From contig JBBQGB010000034.1 in the NCBI GenBank assembly GCA_038322575.1, positions 1-34,979 of the forward strand: DNA of 34,979 bases, read 5' to 3'. Under the pieces are notes generated by a model, which saw only the letters and a program-made list of their open reading frames with translations, searched no databases and had not been told where the DNA came from. Shown piece after piece: positions 15,279-23,105 of this stretch (position 1 is its first letter; the number at the start of each line of letters is the position of its first letter). The position numbers and the translations under genes are program-made. The DNA is from JACMOY01 sp038322575. GTDB taxonomy: Bacteria > Actinomycetota > Actinomycetes > Actinomycetales > Angustibacteraceae.

Positions 15279-15545
15279 GTGCTGAGGTACCTGCCGGCGC
15301 TCGTGGTGGTCGGGCTGCTCGTCTACTGCCTGGTCGACTGCGCGCAGGCGCCCGCCGCATCGGTCCGGACGCTGCCGAAGCCGGCCTGGTTGCTGGTCAT
15401 CGTGGTGCTCCCGCTGCTCGGCAGCGTCGGGTGGCTGCTGGTCGGACGGCCGTCCGGTCCGGCGCACCGCGGGGGGCCGCCGCGCCGTCCGCAGGGCCCG
15501 GACGACGACCCCGACTTCCTGCGCGGCCTGGACGGGGGCCGGTGA
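15279..15545 (+). CDS. PLDc_N-domain small membrane protein
   Basis: An 88-residue protein with two membrane helices: YLPALVVVGLLVYCLVDCA (about 5-23) and WLLVIVVLPLLGSVGWLLVGR (about 40-60). The spacing and the final GR fit the phospholipase D-nuclease N-terminal (PLDc_N) domain, which in actinobacteria often occurs alone without a catalytic part. An acidic, Pro-rich cytoplasmic tail follows. GTG 15279 is chosen to begin just before the first helix; the longer frame runs inside the ligase gene. It overlaps the next gene by GTGA. The role is unknown. Confidence 0.8.
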   Translation: MLRYLPALVVVGLLVYCLVDCAQAPAASVRTLPKPAWLLVIVVLPLLGSVGWLLVGRPSGPAHRGGPPRRPQGPDDDPDFLRGLDGGR

Positions 15546-16015
15546 GCGGGGCCGGGGACGACGGGCGGGGCGAGACGGGCAACGCGCGCCTGGACCGCAA
15601 CTGGGAAGAGCTGCTGCAGGAGCTGAGGGTCACCCAGACCGGCGTCCAGGTGCTGACCGGCTTCCTGGTCACGCTGCCGTTCCAGGCGCGGTTCGCCACC
15701 TTGACCGGGCCCCAGCGCACGCTGTACCTCGTCGTCCTGCTGCTCTCAGCGACGGCGACCGGGCTGATCATCGCCCCGGTCAGCGCCCACCGGATCCTGT
15801 TCCGACGTCGACGCAAGGCCACGCTGGTGACCATGGGCGACCTGGCCTCGAAGGCCGGCCTCGCGGTGCTCGCCGTCGCGGTGGCCGGCGTGGTGCTGCT
15901 CGTGTTCGACGTCGTGCTGGGCGCGGGCGCGGCCACCGTCGCGGCCTCGGCGACCCTGGGGTTCTACGTGCTCGCCTGGCTGGTCGTGCCCCTGCTGCTG
16001 CGCCACGAGCGCTAG
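15542..16015 (+). CDS. DUF6328-type four-helix membrane protein
   Basis: A 157-residue membrane protein. A polar start containing NWEELLQELRVTQTGVQVL leads into four hydrophobic helices: VLTGFLVTLPFQARF, LYLVVLLLSATATGLIIAPV, the segment around GLAVLAVAVAGVVLLVF, and the last around FYVLAWLVVPLLL. The ELRVTQTGVQ...LPFQ and APVSAHRILFRRRRK motifs match what I know of the DUF6328 family. No function is known. GTG 15542 overlaps the stop of the PLDc_N gene, so the two are co-translated. Confidence 0.82.
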   Translation: MSGAGDDGRGETGNARLDRNWEELLQELRVTQTGVQVLTGFLVTLPFQARFATLTGPQRTLYLVVLLLSATATGLIIAPVSAHRILFRRRRKATLVTMGDLASKAGLAVLAVAVAGVVLLVFDVVLGAGAATVAASATLGFYVLAWLVVPLLLRHER

Positions 16016-16108
16016 CCAGGGCCGCGCTTCGTCCGTCCCGGGTCGCGTCGCTCACGGTAGCCGGCCATCGGTGGTCCGTGTCCGGCGGTCGCTCGCCCCC
16101 CCGGTGAC

Positions 16109-16155
16109 CGCGGGGGCACCCTGCTCCGGTCGGACCGTAGTGGGGTGCCCCCGCG
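16109..16155. terminator. Long perfect hairpin between convergent genes
   Basis: The 13-bp arm at 16109-16121 (CGCGGGGGCACCC) pairs perfectly with 16143-16155. The loop carries an inner stem CGGTC-G-GACCG (16127-16137). It lies in the convergent spacer 94 bp past the stop at 16015. Without a T tract it may act as a two-way terminator or be a repeat-type element. Confidence 0.5.
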
Positions 16156-16251
16156 ACAACCGGGTGCCGTAGCAACGGGACCCAGTGGGGCTGAATCGTC
16201 AGGGGGCCGGGACGTCCCTGTGGCAACCCGACGGACAGGTCGCGCCCACCA

Positions 16252-16287
16252 GGGCAACGGGGCGTCAGCGGTGACGCGACGTTGCCC
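16252..16287. other. Second hairpin of the 16016-16314 spacer
   Basis: GGGCAACG (16252-16259) pairs with CGTTGCCC (16280-16287), with an inner GCGTC/GACGC stem. It lies 28 bp past the stop of the beta-propeller gene and could be its terminator. The rest of the 299-bp spacer has further GCAAC-containing motifs and the near repeat GCCATCGGYGG at 16064 and 16294, but no gene that I can see. Confidence 0.45.
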
Positions 16288-16314
16288 CGATCAGCCATCG
16301 GCGGACCCGGACCA

Positions 16315-17556
16315 CTAGCGCATGTTGCCGGTGTGGCCCAGGGAGTACCGGCCCGGCTGCGGCCAGACCAGCAGCCCGTGCGGCCCCGCCCCGACCTTGA
16401 TCGTGTGCAGCAGCCGGCCGTTCGCGGTGTCGACGACGTAGACGACCCCGTCGTAGCGACCGGACAGCCACAGCTGCCGGCCGTCGGCGCTGACCCCGCC
16501 CATGTCGGGGGAGGCACCGGACGGCAGCGGCCACCGGGCGACGACGGTGCGCCCGCGGGCGTCCAGCACGCTGATCGAGGCGCTGTCGCGGTTGCTGACG
16601 AACAGCCGCTTGGCGTCGCGGCTGGGGTAGATGCCGTGGGCACCCTTGCCGGTCGGCACGAACGTCACGACCTCGCGGGTGGTGGCGTCGACGACCCAGA
16701 CCCCGTTGCGCAGCATGTCGGCCACCACGAACGTGCTGCCGTCGTCGGTCAGCCGCACGTCCTGTGGCATGGCCGAGGCGCCCCGACTGAGCCCCTGCGC
16801 CGGCCCCCCCATCGACCGCGCCATCGCCGGGTCGGTGGCGCCCGGCGTCCGGATGCCGTTCAGGTCGATCACCTTGGCGACCCGGTCGAGGGTGCGCGGG
16901 ATCACCAGCAGCTTGCCGCTGAACTCGCAGCTGGCGATCATCACCGAGCCGTCGCGGGTGACGTCGGCGTGGTTGACTCCGGCGCAGGGCACCGGGATCG
17001 AGCCCTGCAGCGCCATCGTGTGCGGGTCGCGGACGTCGATCCGGCGCAGCCGCTCGGCCATGACCAGCGCGTGCTCGCCGTCCGGGGTGAAGTAGAGGTT
17101 GTAGGGGTCGTCCACCTTGACGGTCGCGCCCCGGCGTCCGGTGCGGGGGTCGATCGGCACCAGGTCGTTGCTCAGGTCGTCGTTGACCCACAACGTCTTC
17201 AGGTCGTACGACGGGACGACGTGCTGGGGCTCGTTGCCGACGTCGAACCGGTCGACGACGCGGAACGTGCGCGGATCGATGACCCGGACGTCATCGCTCT
17301 GGGAGTCCGGGACGTACACCAGCGACCGCGCCCCGCGCGCCTGCGCGGACATCCGGTCCGCGGACGCAGCGGCGTACACGCCGACGGCAGCGGCCGCGGG
17401 CGGCTTCGCCGGCCGGCTCGCCGAGGGCTTTGCTGGCGCTCGGGCCGCCGACGGGGCCTCGTCGTCCCCGCGCGAGGACGCGACGGCGAGGGCCACCACG
17501 GCGATCACCGCGACCCCGATCCCGGTGCGCACCAGGCGGTAGCGGCGGCTCCTCAT
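16315..17556 (-). CDS. Exported YVTN-type beta-propeller protein
   Basis: A 413-residue protein with an N-terminal signal anchor (RLVRTGIGVAVIAVVALAVASS), a Lys/Pro/Ala-rich linker and about seven propeller blades. Repeated blade signatures include SQSDDVRVIDPRTFRVVDRF, NEPQHVVPSYD, DDPYNLYFTPDGEHALV, SNRDSASISVLDARGRTVV and GVVYVVDTANGRLLHTI. Such propellers bind ligands or partners outside the cell; no enzyme motif is visible. The ATG at 17556 overlaps the stop of the deacetylase-like gene (ATGA), so the two form an operon and probably act together in the envelope. Confidence 0.85.
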   Translation of the reverse strand: MRSRRYRLVRTGIGVAVIAVVALAVASSRGDDEAPSAARAPAKPSASRPAKPPAAAAVGVYAAASADRMSAQARGARSLVYVPDSQSDDVRVIDPRTFRVVDRFDVGNEPQHVVPSYDLKTLWVNDDLSNDLVPIDPRTGRRGATVKVDDPYNLYFTPDGEHALVMAERLRRIDVRDPHTMALQGSIPVPCAGVNHADVTRDGSVMIASCEFSGKLLVIPRTLDRVAKVIDLNGIRTPGATDPAMARSMGGPAQGLSRGASAMPQDVRLTDDGSTFVVADMLRNGVWVVDATTREVVTFVPTGKGAHGIYPSRDAKRLFVSNRDSASISVLDARGRTVVARWPLPSGASPDMGGVSADGRQLWLSGRYDGVVYVVDTANGRLLHTIKVGAGPHGLLVWPQPGRYSLGHTGNMR

Positions 17557-18347
17557 GCCTGACCCTGAACCAGGTGCGACACGGTGACCGCGCGCAGCCC
17601 GCGGTCGGCCAGCCCGGCGAGGACGTCGGGCAGCGCGGCGACCGTCCCGGCGTGACCCAGGTGCAGGCTGACGATGCTGCCCGGCCGGACCGCCGACAGG
17701 ACCCCGCGCGTGACCGCAGCGGCGCCGGGGTCGGTGTAGTCCAGCGGGTCGACGTCGTAGGACAGGCACCGCTCGTAGCCGGACGCGAGCGCAGCCGCCC
17801 GGATCGTCGCGGTGCTCGTCGGCGTGCCGCTGGGCCGGAACCAGCGCACCGGCGTCCCGGCCAGCTCGGTGATCAGCGCCTTGGCGCGGGCGATCTCGGT
17901 GCGGCACGCGACCGGGCCGAGCCGGCGCATGGCCTGGTGGCTCCAGGTGTGGTTGCCCAGCTCGTGGCCGGCGCCGAGCAGCGCCGTGGCCAGCGAGGGG
18001 TTCTGCTGCAGCCAGGTGCCGACCGCCATGACCGTGACCTTCGCGTCCACCGCCGCGAGCGCCGCCAGGGCCCTTCGCGTCAGCGACGGGTCACCCGCGC
18101 CGTGGAACGTCAGCGCGACGGCGGGCACGTCGCGCGGCCCGTGCACGAGGTCCGCGCCCGACGCCGTGGGGTCCTGCACCCCGGGGCGGGACGTGGTCGG
18201 GCTGGGCCGGCCGGTCGGCCGCGGGGTGCTCGGGGCCGGGGGGTTGCCCGCCGCCGAACCCTCGGGTCGGCTGCCCGAGCAGCCGGTGGTGCCCGCAGCC
18301 ACCGCCCCGAGCGAGACGAGGAACGCCCGGCGAGAACTGGCCTGCAC
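17553..18347 (-). CDS. Polysaccharide deacetylase-like lipoprotein with altered metal motif
   Basis: A 264-residue NodB-fold protein. The signal SSRRAFLVSLGAVAAG is twin-arginine-like and ends TTGC, a possible lipidation Cys at 23, followed by a Pro/Ser/Thr linker. NodB motif 1, normally TFDDGP, reads TFHGAGDP (80-87), so the usual Asp-Asp pair is missing. Motif 2 NHTWSHQ (His 133 and 137), FRPSGT, SYDVDPLDY and the SLHLGHAG motif are kept. GTG 18347 is chosen because GGGAG precedes it and the -10 TAGAGT at 18388 would place transcription start near 18381, excluding the longer frame from 18407. Deacetylase activity is uncertain. Confidence 0.8.
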   Translation of the reverse strand: MQASSRRAFLVSLGAVAAGTTGCSGSRPEGSAAGNPPAPSTPRPTGRPSPTTSRPGVQDPTASGADLVHGPRDVPAVALTFHGAGDPSLTRRALAALAAVDAKVTVMAVGTWLQQNPSLATALLGAGHELGNHTWSHQAMRRLGPVACRTEIARAKALITELAGTPVRWFRPSGTPTSTATIRAAALASGYERCLSYDVDPLDYTDPGAAAVTRGVLSAVRPGSIVSLHLGHAGTVAALPDVLAGLADRGLRAVTVSHLVQGQA

Positions 18348-18387
18348 AGGGCTGCTCCCAGGGACGACGACGACTGCTGCACCACCA

Positions 18388-18393
18388 ACTCTA
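18388..18393 (-). promoter_or_regulatory. -10 hexamer TAGAGT of the deacetylase/propeller operon
   Basis: Read on the minus strand the TAnnnT element gives a start near 18381 and a leader of about 34 bases with GGGAG before GTG 18347. It supports the shorter start. Confidence 0.5.
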
Positions 18394-18458
18394 GGTCGGC
18401 TGGACACCCCGTCGAACCGCCACGCGCGTGGTCGCGGCGCGCCAGGCGATCTCGTGAC

Positions 18459-18464
18459 TACCCT
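18459..18464 (+). promoter_or_regulatory. -10 hexamer TACCCT before the transpeptidase
   Basis: The TAnnnT element ends 11 bases before GTG 18476, so the transcript would be leaderless or carry about five leader bases. It is divergent from the TAGAGT element at 18388. Confidence 0.4.
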
Positions 18465-18475
18465 CGTACCAGCAC

Positions 18476-19333
18476 GTGACCGTCCGCTGGTCGGATCCTG
18501 ACGCTCAGGAGGAGATCATCAGCCACGCCGTGGTCGCGCGTCGCCGCCGCGCCTCGAGCCGGGTCCGGCGTCGGCGGGCGGTGGCTGTGCTGCTGATGGC
18601 CGCACTGCTCGTCGTGCTGTGGCGGGCGGCCCGGGCGTCCGGCGCGGACGAGCCAGTGCCGGCCACCGCGGCGGCCGCGGCCCCCTCGCCCTCCTCGCTC
18701 GACCGGGCCCCGTCCGTCGCGCCCGCCCGGCAGGACACGGGGCCGTTCGCGTCGGTGGCCGGGGTGGGGGAGCGCACGGCCGCCTCGGTGCCGTCGTCCA
18801 GCTCGCAGGTGGTGCTCGTGCGCGGCGACGCCGCGTCCGCCGCGACCACCGCGGTCGAGCTGTACCAGCGCACGGCGGCCGGCTGGGTCCTCTCGGCCCG
18901 GTGGCGTGGTCACGTGGGGGCCCGGGGCTGGACCAGCGACCACCGCGAGGGCGACCTGCGGACACCGACCGGGACGTACACGCTCAGCGACGCCGGGGGG
19001 TTGCAGGCCGACCCGGGCACGGCCCTGCCGTACCACCGCTCACCGTCGTTCGTCCCGACCGGCGACAGCGTCTTCGGCGACTCGCTCGAGGGCAGCTTCG
19101 ACCACGTGGTCGCCATCGACTACAACCGGCGTCCGGGCCGCTCGCCGCTGGACGACGAGCGGCCGCAGGGCCCCACGCGCGGCGGCGGGATCTGGCTGCA
19201 CGTCGACCACGGCGGTCCCACCCACGGGTGCGTGTCGCTGCCCCTCACTGGGCTGCAGCAGCTGATGCGGGCCCTGGTGCCGGCGCGGCACCCGGTCGTC
19301 GTGATGGGGGACCAGGCCCGACTGCGCGCCTGA
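18476..19333 (+). CDS. L,D-transpeptidase (YkuD domain), membrane-anchored
   Basis: Cell-wall crosslinking enzyme of 285 residues. A basic N-terminus (ARRRRASSRVRRRR) precedes one membrane helix (about 36-50) and an Ala/Pro/Ser linker. The YkuD domain follows, with GDLRTPTGTYTLSDAGG, SFDHVVAIDYN and the catalytic WLHVDHGGPTHGCVSLP block near residues 240-257, where Cys is the nucleophile. The usual Arg after HGC-V/I is Ser here. GTG 18476 gives the length stated. However, AGGAGG at 18507-18512 lies 5 bases before in-frame ATC 18518, so a non-AUG internal start is possible. Divergent from the deacetylase operon. Confidence 0.88.
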   Translation: MTVRWSDPDAQEEIISHAVVARRRRASSRVRRRRAVAVLLMAALLVVLWRAARASGADEPVPATAAAAAPSPSSLDRAPSVAPARQDTGPFASVAGVGERTAASVPSSSSQVVLVRGDAASAATTAVELYQRTAAGWVLSARWRGHVGARGWTSDHREGDLRTPTGTYTLSDAGGLQADPGTALPYHRSPSFVPTGDSVFGDSLEGSFDHVVAIDYNRRPGRSPLDDERPQGPTRGGGIWLHVDHGGPTHGCVSLPLTGLQQLMRALVPARHPVVVMGDQARLRA

Positions 19334-19340
19334 GGGATCC

Positions 19341-19373
19341 GTTCACCCCAGGGTCTGGCGCTGTTCACCTCCA
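19341..19373 (+). promoter_or_regulatory. PHO box (PhoP site) before phoD
   Basis: Three 11-bp units in direct order: GTTCACCCCAG (19341), GGTCTGGCGCT (19352) and GTTCACCTCCA (19363). The outer units carry the exact GTTCACC core known for PhoP boxes in Streptomyces and are 22 bp apart. The block ends 6 bp before the first start codon of a PhoD-type phosphatase gene. Confidence 0.7.
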
Positions 19374-19379
19374 CAGGCC

Positions 19380-21143
19380 ATGGTTGGCGCCGTGACCCCC
19401 TCACCGATCGTGTCCCGCCGCCTCGCGCTCAAGGGTGCCGCCGCCGGCGCCGTCGCCGTGGCCGCCCCCGTCCGACTGTTCGACGAGAGCGCCGCCGCGG
19501 CGCCGTCGTCCCACGGCGTCTTCGGCTACGGCGTCGCGAGCGGCGACCCCACGGCCGACGCCGTCGTCATCTGGACCCGCGCCACGCCACCGACCCGCGA
19601 GGGTGAGCCGGTGGCCAGCCCCGGCAGCGGCCTGGGGCGGCCGCTGAACGTGCGGTGGGAGGTCGCGCGCGACGAGCGGTTCAGGCACGTCGTGGCACGC
19701 GGGCGCGTGCGCACCGACGCGGCGAGCGACCACACGGTCAAGGTCGACGTGCGGGGCCTCGAGCCGTACACCCGCTACTGGTACCGGTTCACCGCCAAGG
19801 ACCAGACCAGCCCGGTCGGTCGCACCCGGACCGCACCCGACGTCCCGGGTGAGGTGCACGCGCTGCGGCTGGCGCTGGTGTCGTGCAGCAACTACACCGG
19901 CGGGTACTTCTCGGCGTACCGCGCGATCGCCCGCCGCGACGACCTCGACCTGGTGCTGCACGTCGGCGACTACAGCTACGAGTACGGCAACGGCGCCGAC
20001 CGGTACGGTCCGGCGGGGCTGGTCGGCACCCGCGACGGCGTGCCGGCGACCGAGATCCTGACCCTGCGCGACTACCGGCTGCGGCACGCACTGCACAAGG
20101 CCGACCCCGACGCTCAAGCCGCCCACCGCCGGCACCCGTGGATCACGATCTTCGACGACCACGAGGTGGCCAACAACGCCTGGGCCACCGGGGCCGAGAA
20201 CCACACCCCCGGCGCCGAGGGGGCGTTCGCGGCCCGGCGCGCTGCGGCGTACGAGGCCTACCTCGAGTGGATGCCGTTCCGGCTGCCCGAGCAGACCGCG
20301 GTGCCCCACCAGGGCACCCGGTTCTTCCGGCGCTTCACCTTCGGCGCCCTGGGTGACCTGTCGGTGCTCGAGACCCGGCAGAACCGCAGCAAGCAGGTCG
20401 ACGCGCCGGGCTTCACGACCACCGGCGGCGGGTTCATCCCCGCGGCCACGCCCGGGGTCGACGACCCGAGCCGGCACCTGCCCGAGCCCGAGCAGCTGCA
20501 GTGGCTCAAGGACGGCGTGGCCGCCACCGGCAAGCCGTGGCACCTGGTCGGCAACCAGGTCGTCGTCACCCCGGTCGGGTTCCCGGGTGCCATCTTCGGG
20601 CCGGGCGTGCCGACCCTGATCAACTCCGACCAGTGGGACGGCTACCAGGCCGACCAGCGCGACCTGCTCGGTCACCTCGCCGCACAGCCGGCGGCTGCCG
20701 GCGACGCGGTGGTGCTCACCGGTGACATCCACTCGTCGTGGGCGATGGACCTGCCCGTCTCCACGGGCACCGGCTACACCCCGGTCGGGGTCGAGTTCGT
20801 CTGCCCGTCCGTCACCAGCGACGGGTTCTACGAGCTCGCGGGGGCGGCCGGCCCGCCGTCCGTCGCCGCCGCCCGCGGCGCCACCGGCGCGGTGCAGGCC
20901 ACCAACCCGTGGATCAAGTACCTGGACGGCGTCGGGCACGGCTGGACCCTCGTCGACGTCACCCCCGAGCGGGTGCAGGCCGACTTCCACCTGACCCCCG
21001 ACCCGACGGCGGGCCGGCCTGACCCGCGGATCGACCCGACGGTCGAGCCGTCCTTCGCCGTCGGCTGGCAGACGCTGGCCGGCAGCCGCCGGGTCAGCAA
21101 GGCCCCGGCGCCCATCGGCGAGCGGTCCGACGAGCCCCGCTGA
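19380..21143 (+). CDS. phoD: PhoD-family alkaline phosphatase/phosphodiesterase, Tat-exported
   Basis: Secreted phosphatase of 587 residues that releases phosphate from esters outside the cell. A Tat signal (IVSRRLALKGAAAGAVAVAA) is followed by the PhoD N-terminal Ig-like domain (FGYGVASGDPTADAVVIWTR, then LEPYTRYWYRF). The metallophosphatase domain has LVSCSNYTGGYFSAYRAIA, HVGDYSYEYGNG, TIFDDHEVANN and TGDIHSSW, giving the expected Asp/His/Asn metal ligands. ATG 19380 and GTG 19395 are both possible starts. Directly preceded by a PHO box, which strongly supports phosphate-starvation control. Confidence 0.94.
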   Translation: MVGAVTPSPIVSRRLALKGAAAGAVAVAAPVRLFDESAAAAPSSHGVFGYGVASGDPTADAVVIWTRATPPTREGEPVASPGSGLGRPLNVRWEVARDERFRHVVARGRVRTDAASDHTVKVDVRGLEPYTRYWYRFTAKDQTSPVGRTRTAPDVPGEVHALRLALVSCSNYTGGYFSAYRAIARRDDLDLVLHVGDYSYEYGNGADRYGPAGLVGTRDGVPATEILTLRDYRLRHALHKADPDAQAAHRRHPWITIFDDHEVANNAWATGAENHTPGAEGAFAARRAAAYEAYLEWMPFRLPEQTAVPHQGTRFFRRFTFGALGDLSVLETRQNRSKQVDAPGFTTTGGGFIPAATPGVDDPSRHLPEPEQLQWLKDGVAATGKPWHLVGNQVVVTPVGFPGAIFGPGVPTLINSDQWDGYQADQRDLLGHLAAQPAAAGDAVVLTGDIHSSWAMDLPVSTGTGYTPVGVEFVCPSVTSDGFYELAGAAGPPSVAAARGATGAVQATNPWIKYLDGVGHGWTLVDVTPERVQADFHLTPDPTAGRPDPRIDPTVEPSFAVGWQTLAGSRRVSKAPAPIGERSDEPR

Positions 21144-21184
21144 GCGGCCGGGATGATTGTCGGCGCAACGACCGTTGAGCGGGC

Positions 21185-21949
21185 ATGACCGCACCCGTGC
21201 TCGACGTCCGCCGCGCCGCCGACCGCTTCGCGACCCGGATCGACTGGCTGGACTCCCACCACTCGTTCTCGTTCGGCCAGCACCGCGACCCGGGTAACAC
21301 CCATCACGGGCTGCTGCTGGTCAACAACGACGACGTCGTCAGCCCCGGTGCGGGCTTCGAGACCCACCCGCACCGCGACATGGAGATCGTCACCTGGGTG
21401 CTGCAGGGCTCGCTGGTGCACCAGGACTCCACCGGGCACAACGGCCTGATCTACCCGGGCCTGGCCCAGCGGATGAGCGCCGGCACCGGCATCCTGCACT
21501 CGGAGAAGAACGACTCCTGGCGCGGCGGCGGGGTCGTGACCGCGGCGCACGCCGACCCGGTGCACTTCGTGCAGATGTGGGTCGTGCCCGACGAGGGCGG
21601 CATCACCCCCGGGTACGAGCAGCTCGAGATCGACGCCGACCTGCTCGCCGGCGGTCTGGTGCCGGTGGCGTCCGGCATGGCCCGCGACGCCGGCGCCAGC
21701 GCGATCCGCATCGCGAACAGGTACGCCGCCCTGCACGCGGCCCGGCTGCAGCCCGGTCAGTCGGTGCAGCTGCCGGACGCGCCGTTCCTGCACCTGTTCG
21801 TCCCGCGTGGCCGGGTCGAGCTCGAGGGCGCCGGCGCGCTCGAGGCCGGTGACGCCGTCCGGTTCACCGGCACCGGCGGGCACCGGGTGAGCGCCCTGGA
21901 CGAGCCGGCCGAGGTGCTGGTGTGGGAGATGCACGCGACCCTCGCCTGA
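21185..21949 (+). CDS. Pirin-family bicupin
   Basis: A 254-residue pirin (YhhW-like). The N-terminal cupin keeps all metal ligands: H61 and H63 in THPHRDMEIVT, H105 and E107 in GILHSEKND. The family hallmark FGQHRDPGNTHHG is present near the start. The second cupin (LQPGQSVQLPDAPFLHLFVPRG) lacks metal residues, as usual. Pirins have quercetinase or transcription-cofactor roles; which applies here cannot be told. ATG 21185 is the natural N-terminus. Single gene between phoD and the kinase; no -10 element stands out. Confidence 0.9.
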   Translation: MTAPVLDVRRAADRFATRIDWLDSHHSFSFGQHRDPGNTHHGLLLVNNDDVVSPGAGFETHPHRDMEIVTWVLQGSLVHQDSTGHNGLIYPGLAQRMSAGTGILHSEKNDSWRGGGVVTAAHADPVHFVQMWVVPDEGGITPGYEQLEIDADLLAGGLVPVASGMARDAGASAIRIANRYAALHAARLQPGQSVQLPDAPFLHLFVPRGRVELEGAGALEAGDAVRFTGTGGHRVSALDEPAEVLVWEMHATLA

Positions 21950-21992
21950 GGCCGGGGGCTGCCGTCGACGGGCGGTGGCCAGGACGCGCAGG

Positions 21993-21998
21993 TAGCGT
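21993..21998 (+). promoter_or_regulatory. -10 hexamer TAGCGT, leaderless kinase promoter
   Basis: TAGCGT ends 6 bases before GTG 22005 and no ribosome site follows, the same leaderless geometry as at 12674 and 13432. Confidence 0.6.
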
Positions 21999-22004
21999 CA
22001 CGGG

Positions 22005-23105
22005 GTGCCGTCGCCCTTCGACCCCGTCGAGGGCGCCCAGATCCGCGGCCGGTACCGGCTCGGGCGCCTGCTGGGCCGCGGTGCCACCGCCGAGGTGCGG
22101 CTCGCGCACGACGCCGTCCTCGAGCGGGACGTCGCGGTCAAGCTGCTGCACCAGGGCCTCGACGAGGCGCTCGAGGCCCGCACCCGGTTTGTCCTCGAGG
22201 CCCAGCTGACCGCCCAGCTCAGCTCGGCGCACGCGGTCGCGGTGTACGACTTCGGCGAGGTCGAGGGCACGCCGTTCCTGGTGATGGAGCGGATGAGCGG
22301 GCGCACCTGGGCCGACGAGCTGCGCGCCGGGCGCCCGTCGGACGACCGGGTCGCCACCGTGCTGCACGCCGTGGCGGCGGCCCTGGACTCGGCGCACGAG
22401 AGCGGGATCTGGCACCGCGACGTCAAGCCGGCGAACATCATGCTCGCCGACGACGGCTCACCCAAGCTGGGCGACTTCGGGATCGCCAAGAGCGTCAGCG
22501 GAGCCGAGGTGACCCGCACCGGCGACGTCGTGGGGTCGTTCGCCTACGTCGCCCCCGAGCGGGCCAGCGCCGCGCCGTCCGGTCCGGCCGCCGACGTCTG
22601 GGCGTTCGGCGTGGTCGCCTACGAGTCGTACGCCGGCCGCCGGCCCTTCGACGGCGGCTCGCCGCTGGCGGTGGTGCACGCCGTCCTCGCCGGCACCCCC
22701 GAGCCGCTGGCCGCGCTGCGCCCGGACCTCGACCCGGCCACCAGCGCACTGGTGTCGGCGTGCCTGTCGCCCGATCCCGAGCTGCGCCCCGCGACCGCCG
22801 CGCTCGTCGCGGCCCTCGCGTCGTCCGCGCCGGCGTCCGCACCGGCGGCCCTGCCGGGGCCCGCCGTCGTCGACGACGCGCCGACCGGCGCCATGCTCGC
22901 CCCGGCGGCGCCGCACCCGGTGCGGGGACCGCGCGTGTGGACCTTGGCCGCCCGGCGGCTCGCCCTGCCGGTGCTGGCGGGGCTGGCTGTGCTCATCGCC
23001 GTCGTGGTCGCGGTGGCGGCAACGCCGGGCGCGCCCCTGGGCCCGGGCCCGGTCGTCACCGTGACGGTGACCCGGACCCTCGCGTCCCCCTCACCCCTGC
23101 CGTGA
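22005..23105 (+). CDS. Membrane Ser/Thr protein kinase without sensor domain
   Basis: Hanks-type kinase of 366 residues. Glycine loop LGRGATAEV (23-31), ATP Lys46 in VAVKLL, catalytic loop WHRDVKPANIM (137-146, D139), DFG 157-159, and APERASAAPSG in the activation region. One membrane helix is at about 325-347. The kinase domain is joined to it by an Ala/Pro linker. The outside tail is only about 20 residues (VVTVTVTRTLASPSPLP), so PASTA repeats are absent and any signal must come from a partner. Leaderless GTG start. The 3' end overlaps the convergent DedA gene by 15 bp. Confidence 0.93.
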   Translation: MPSPFDPVEGAQIRGRYRLGRLLGRGATAEVRLAHDAVLERDVAVKLLHQGLDEALEARTRFVLEAQLTAQLSSAHAVAVYDFGEVEGTPFLVMERMSGRTWADELRAGRPSDDRVATVLHAVAAALDSAHESGIWHRDVKPANIMLADDGSPKLGDFGIAKSVSGAEVTRTGDVVGSFAYVAPERASAAPSGPAADVWAFGVVAYESYAGRRPFDGGSPLAVVHAVLAGTPEPLAALRPDLDPATSALVSACLSPDPELRPATAALVAALASSAPASAPAALPGPAVVDDAPTGAMLAPAAPHPVRGPRVWTLAARRLALPVLAGLAVLIAVVVAVAATPGAPLGPGPVVTVTVTRTLASPSPLP

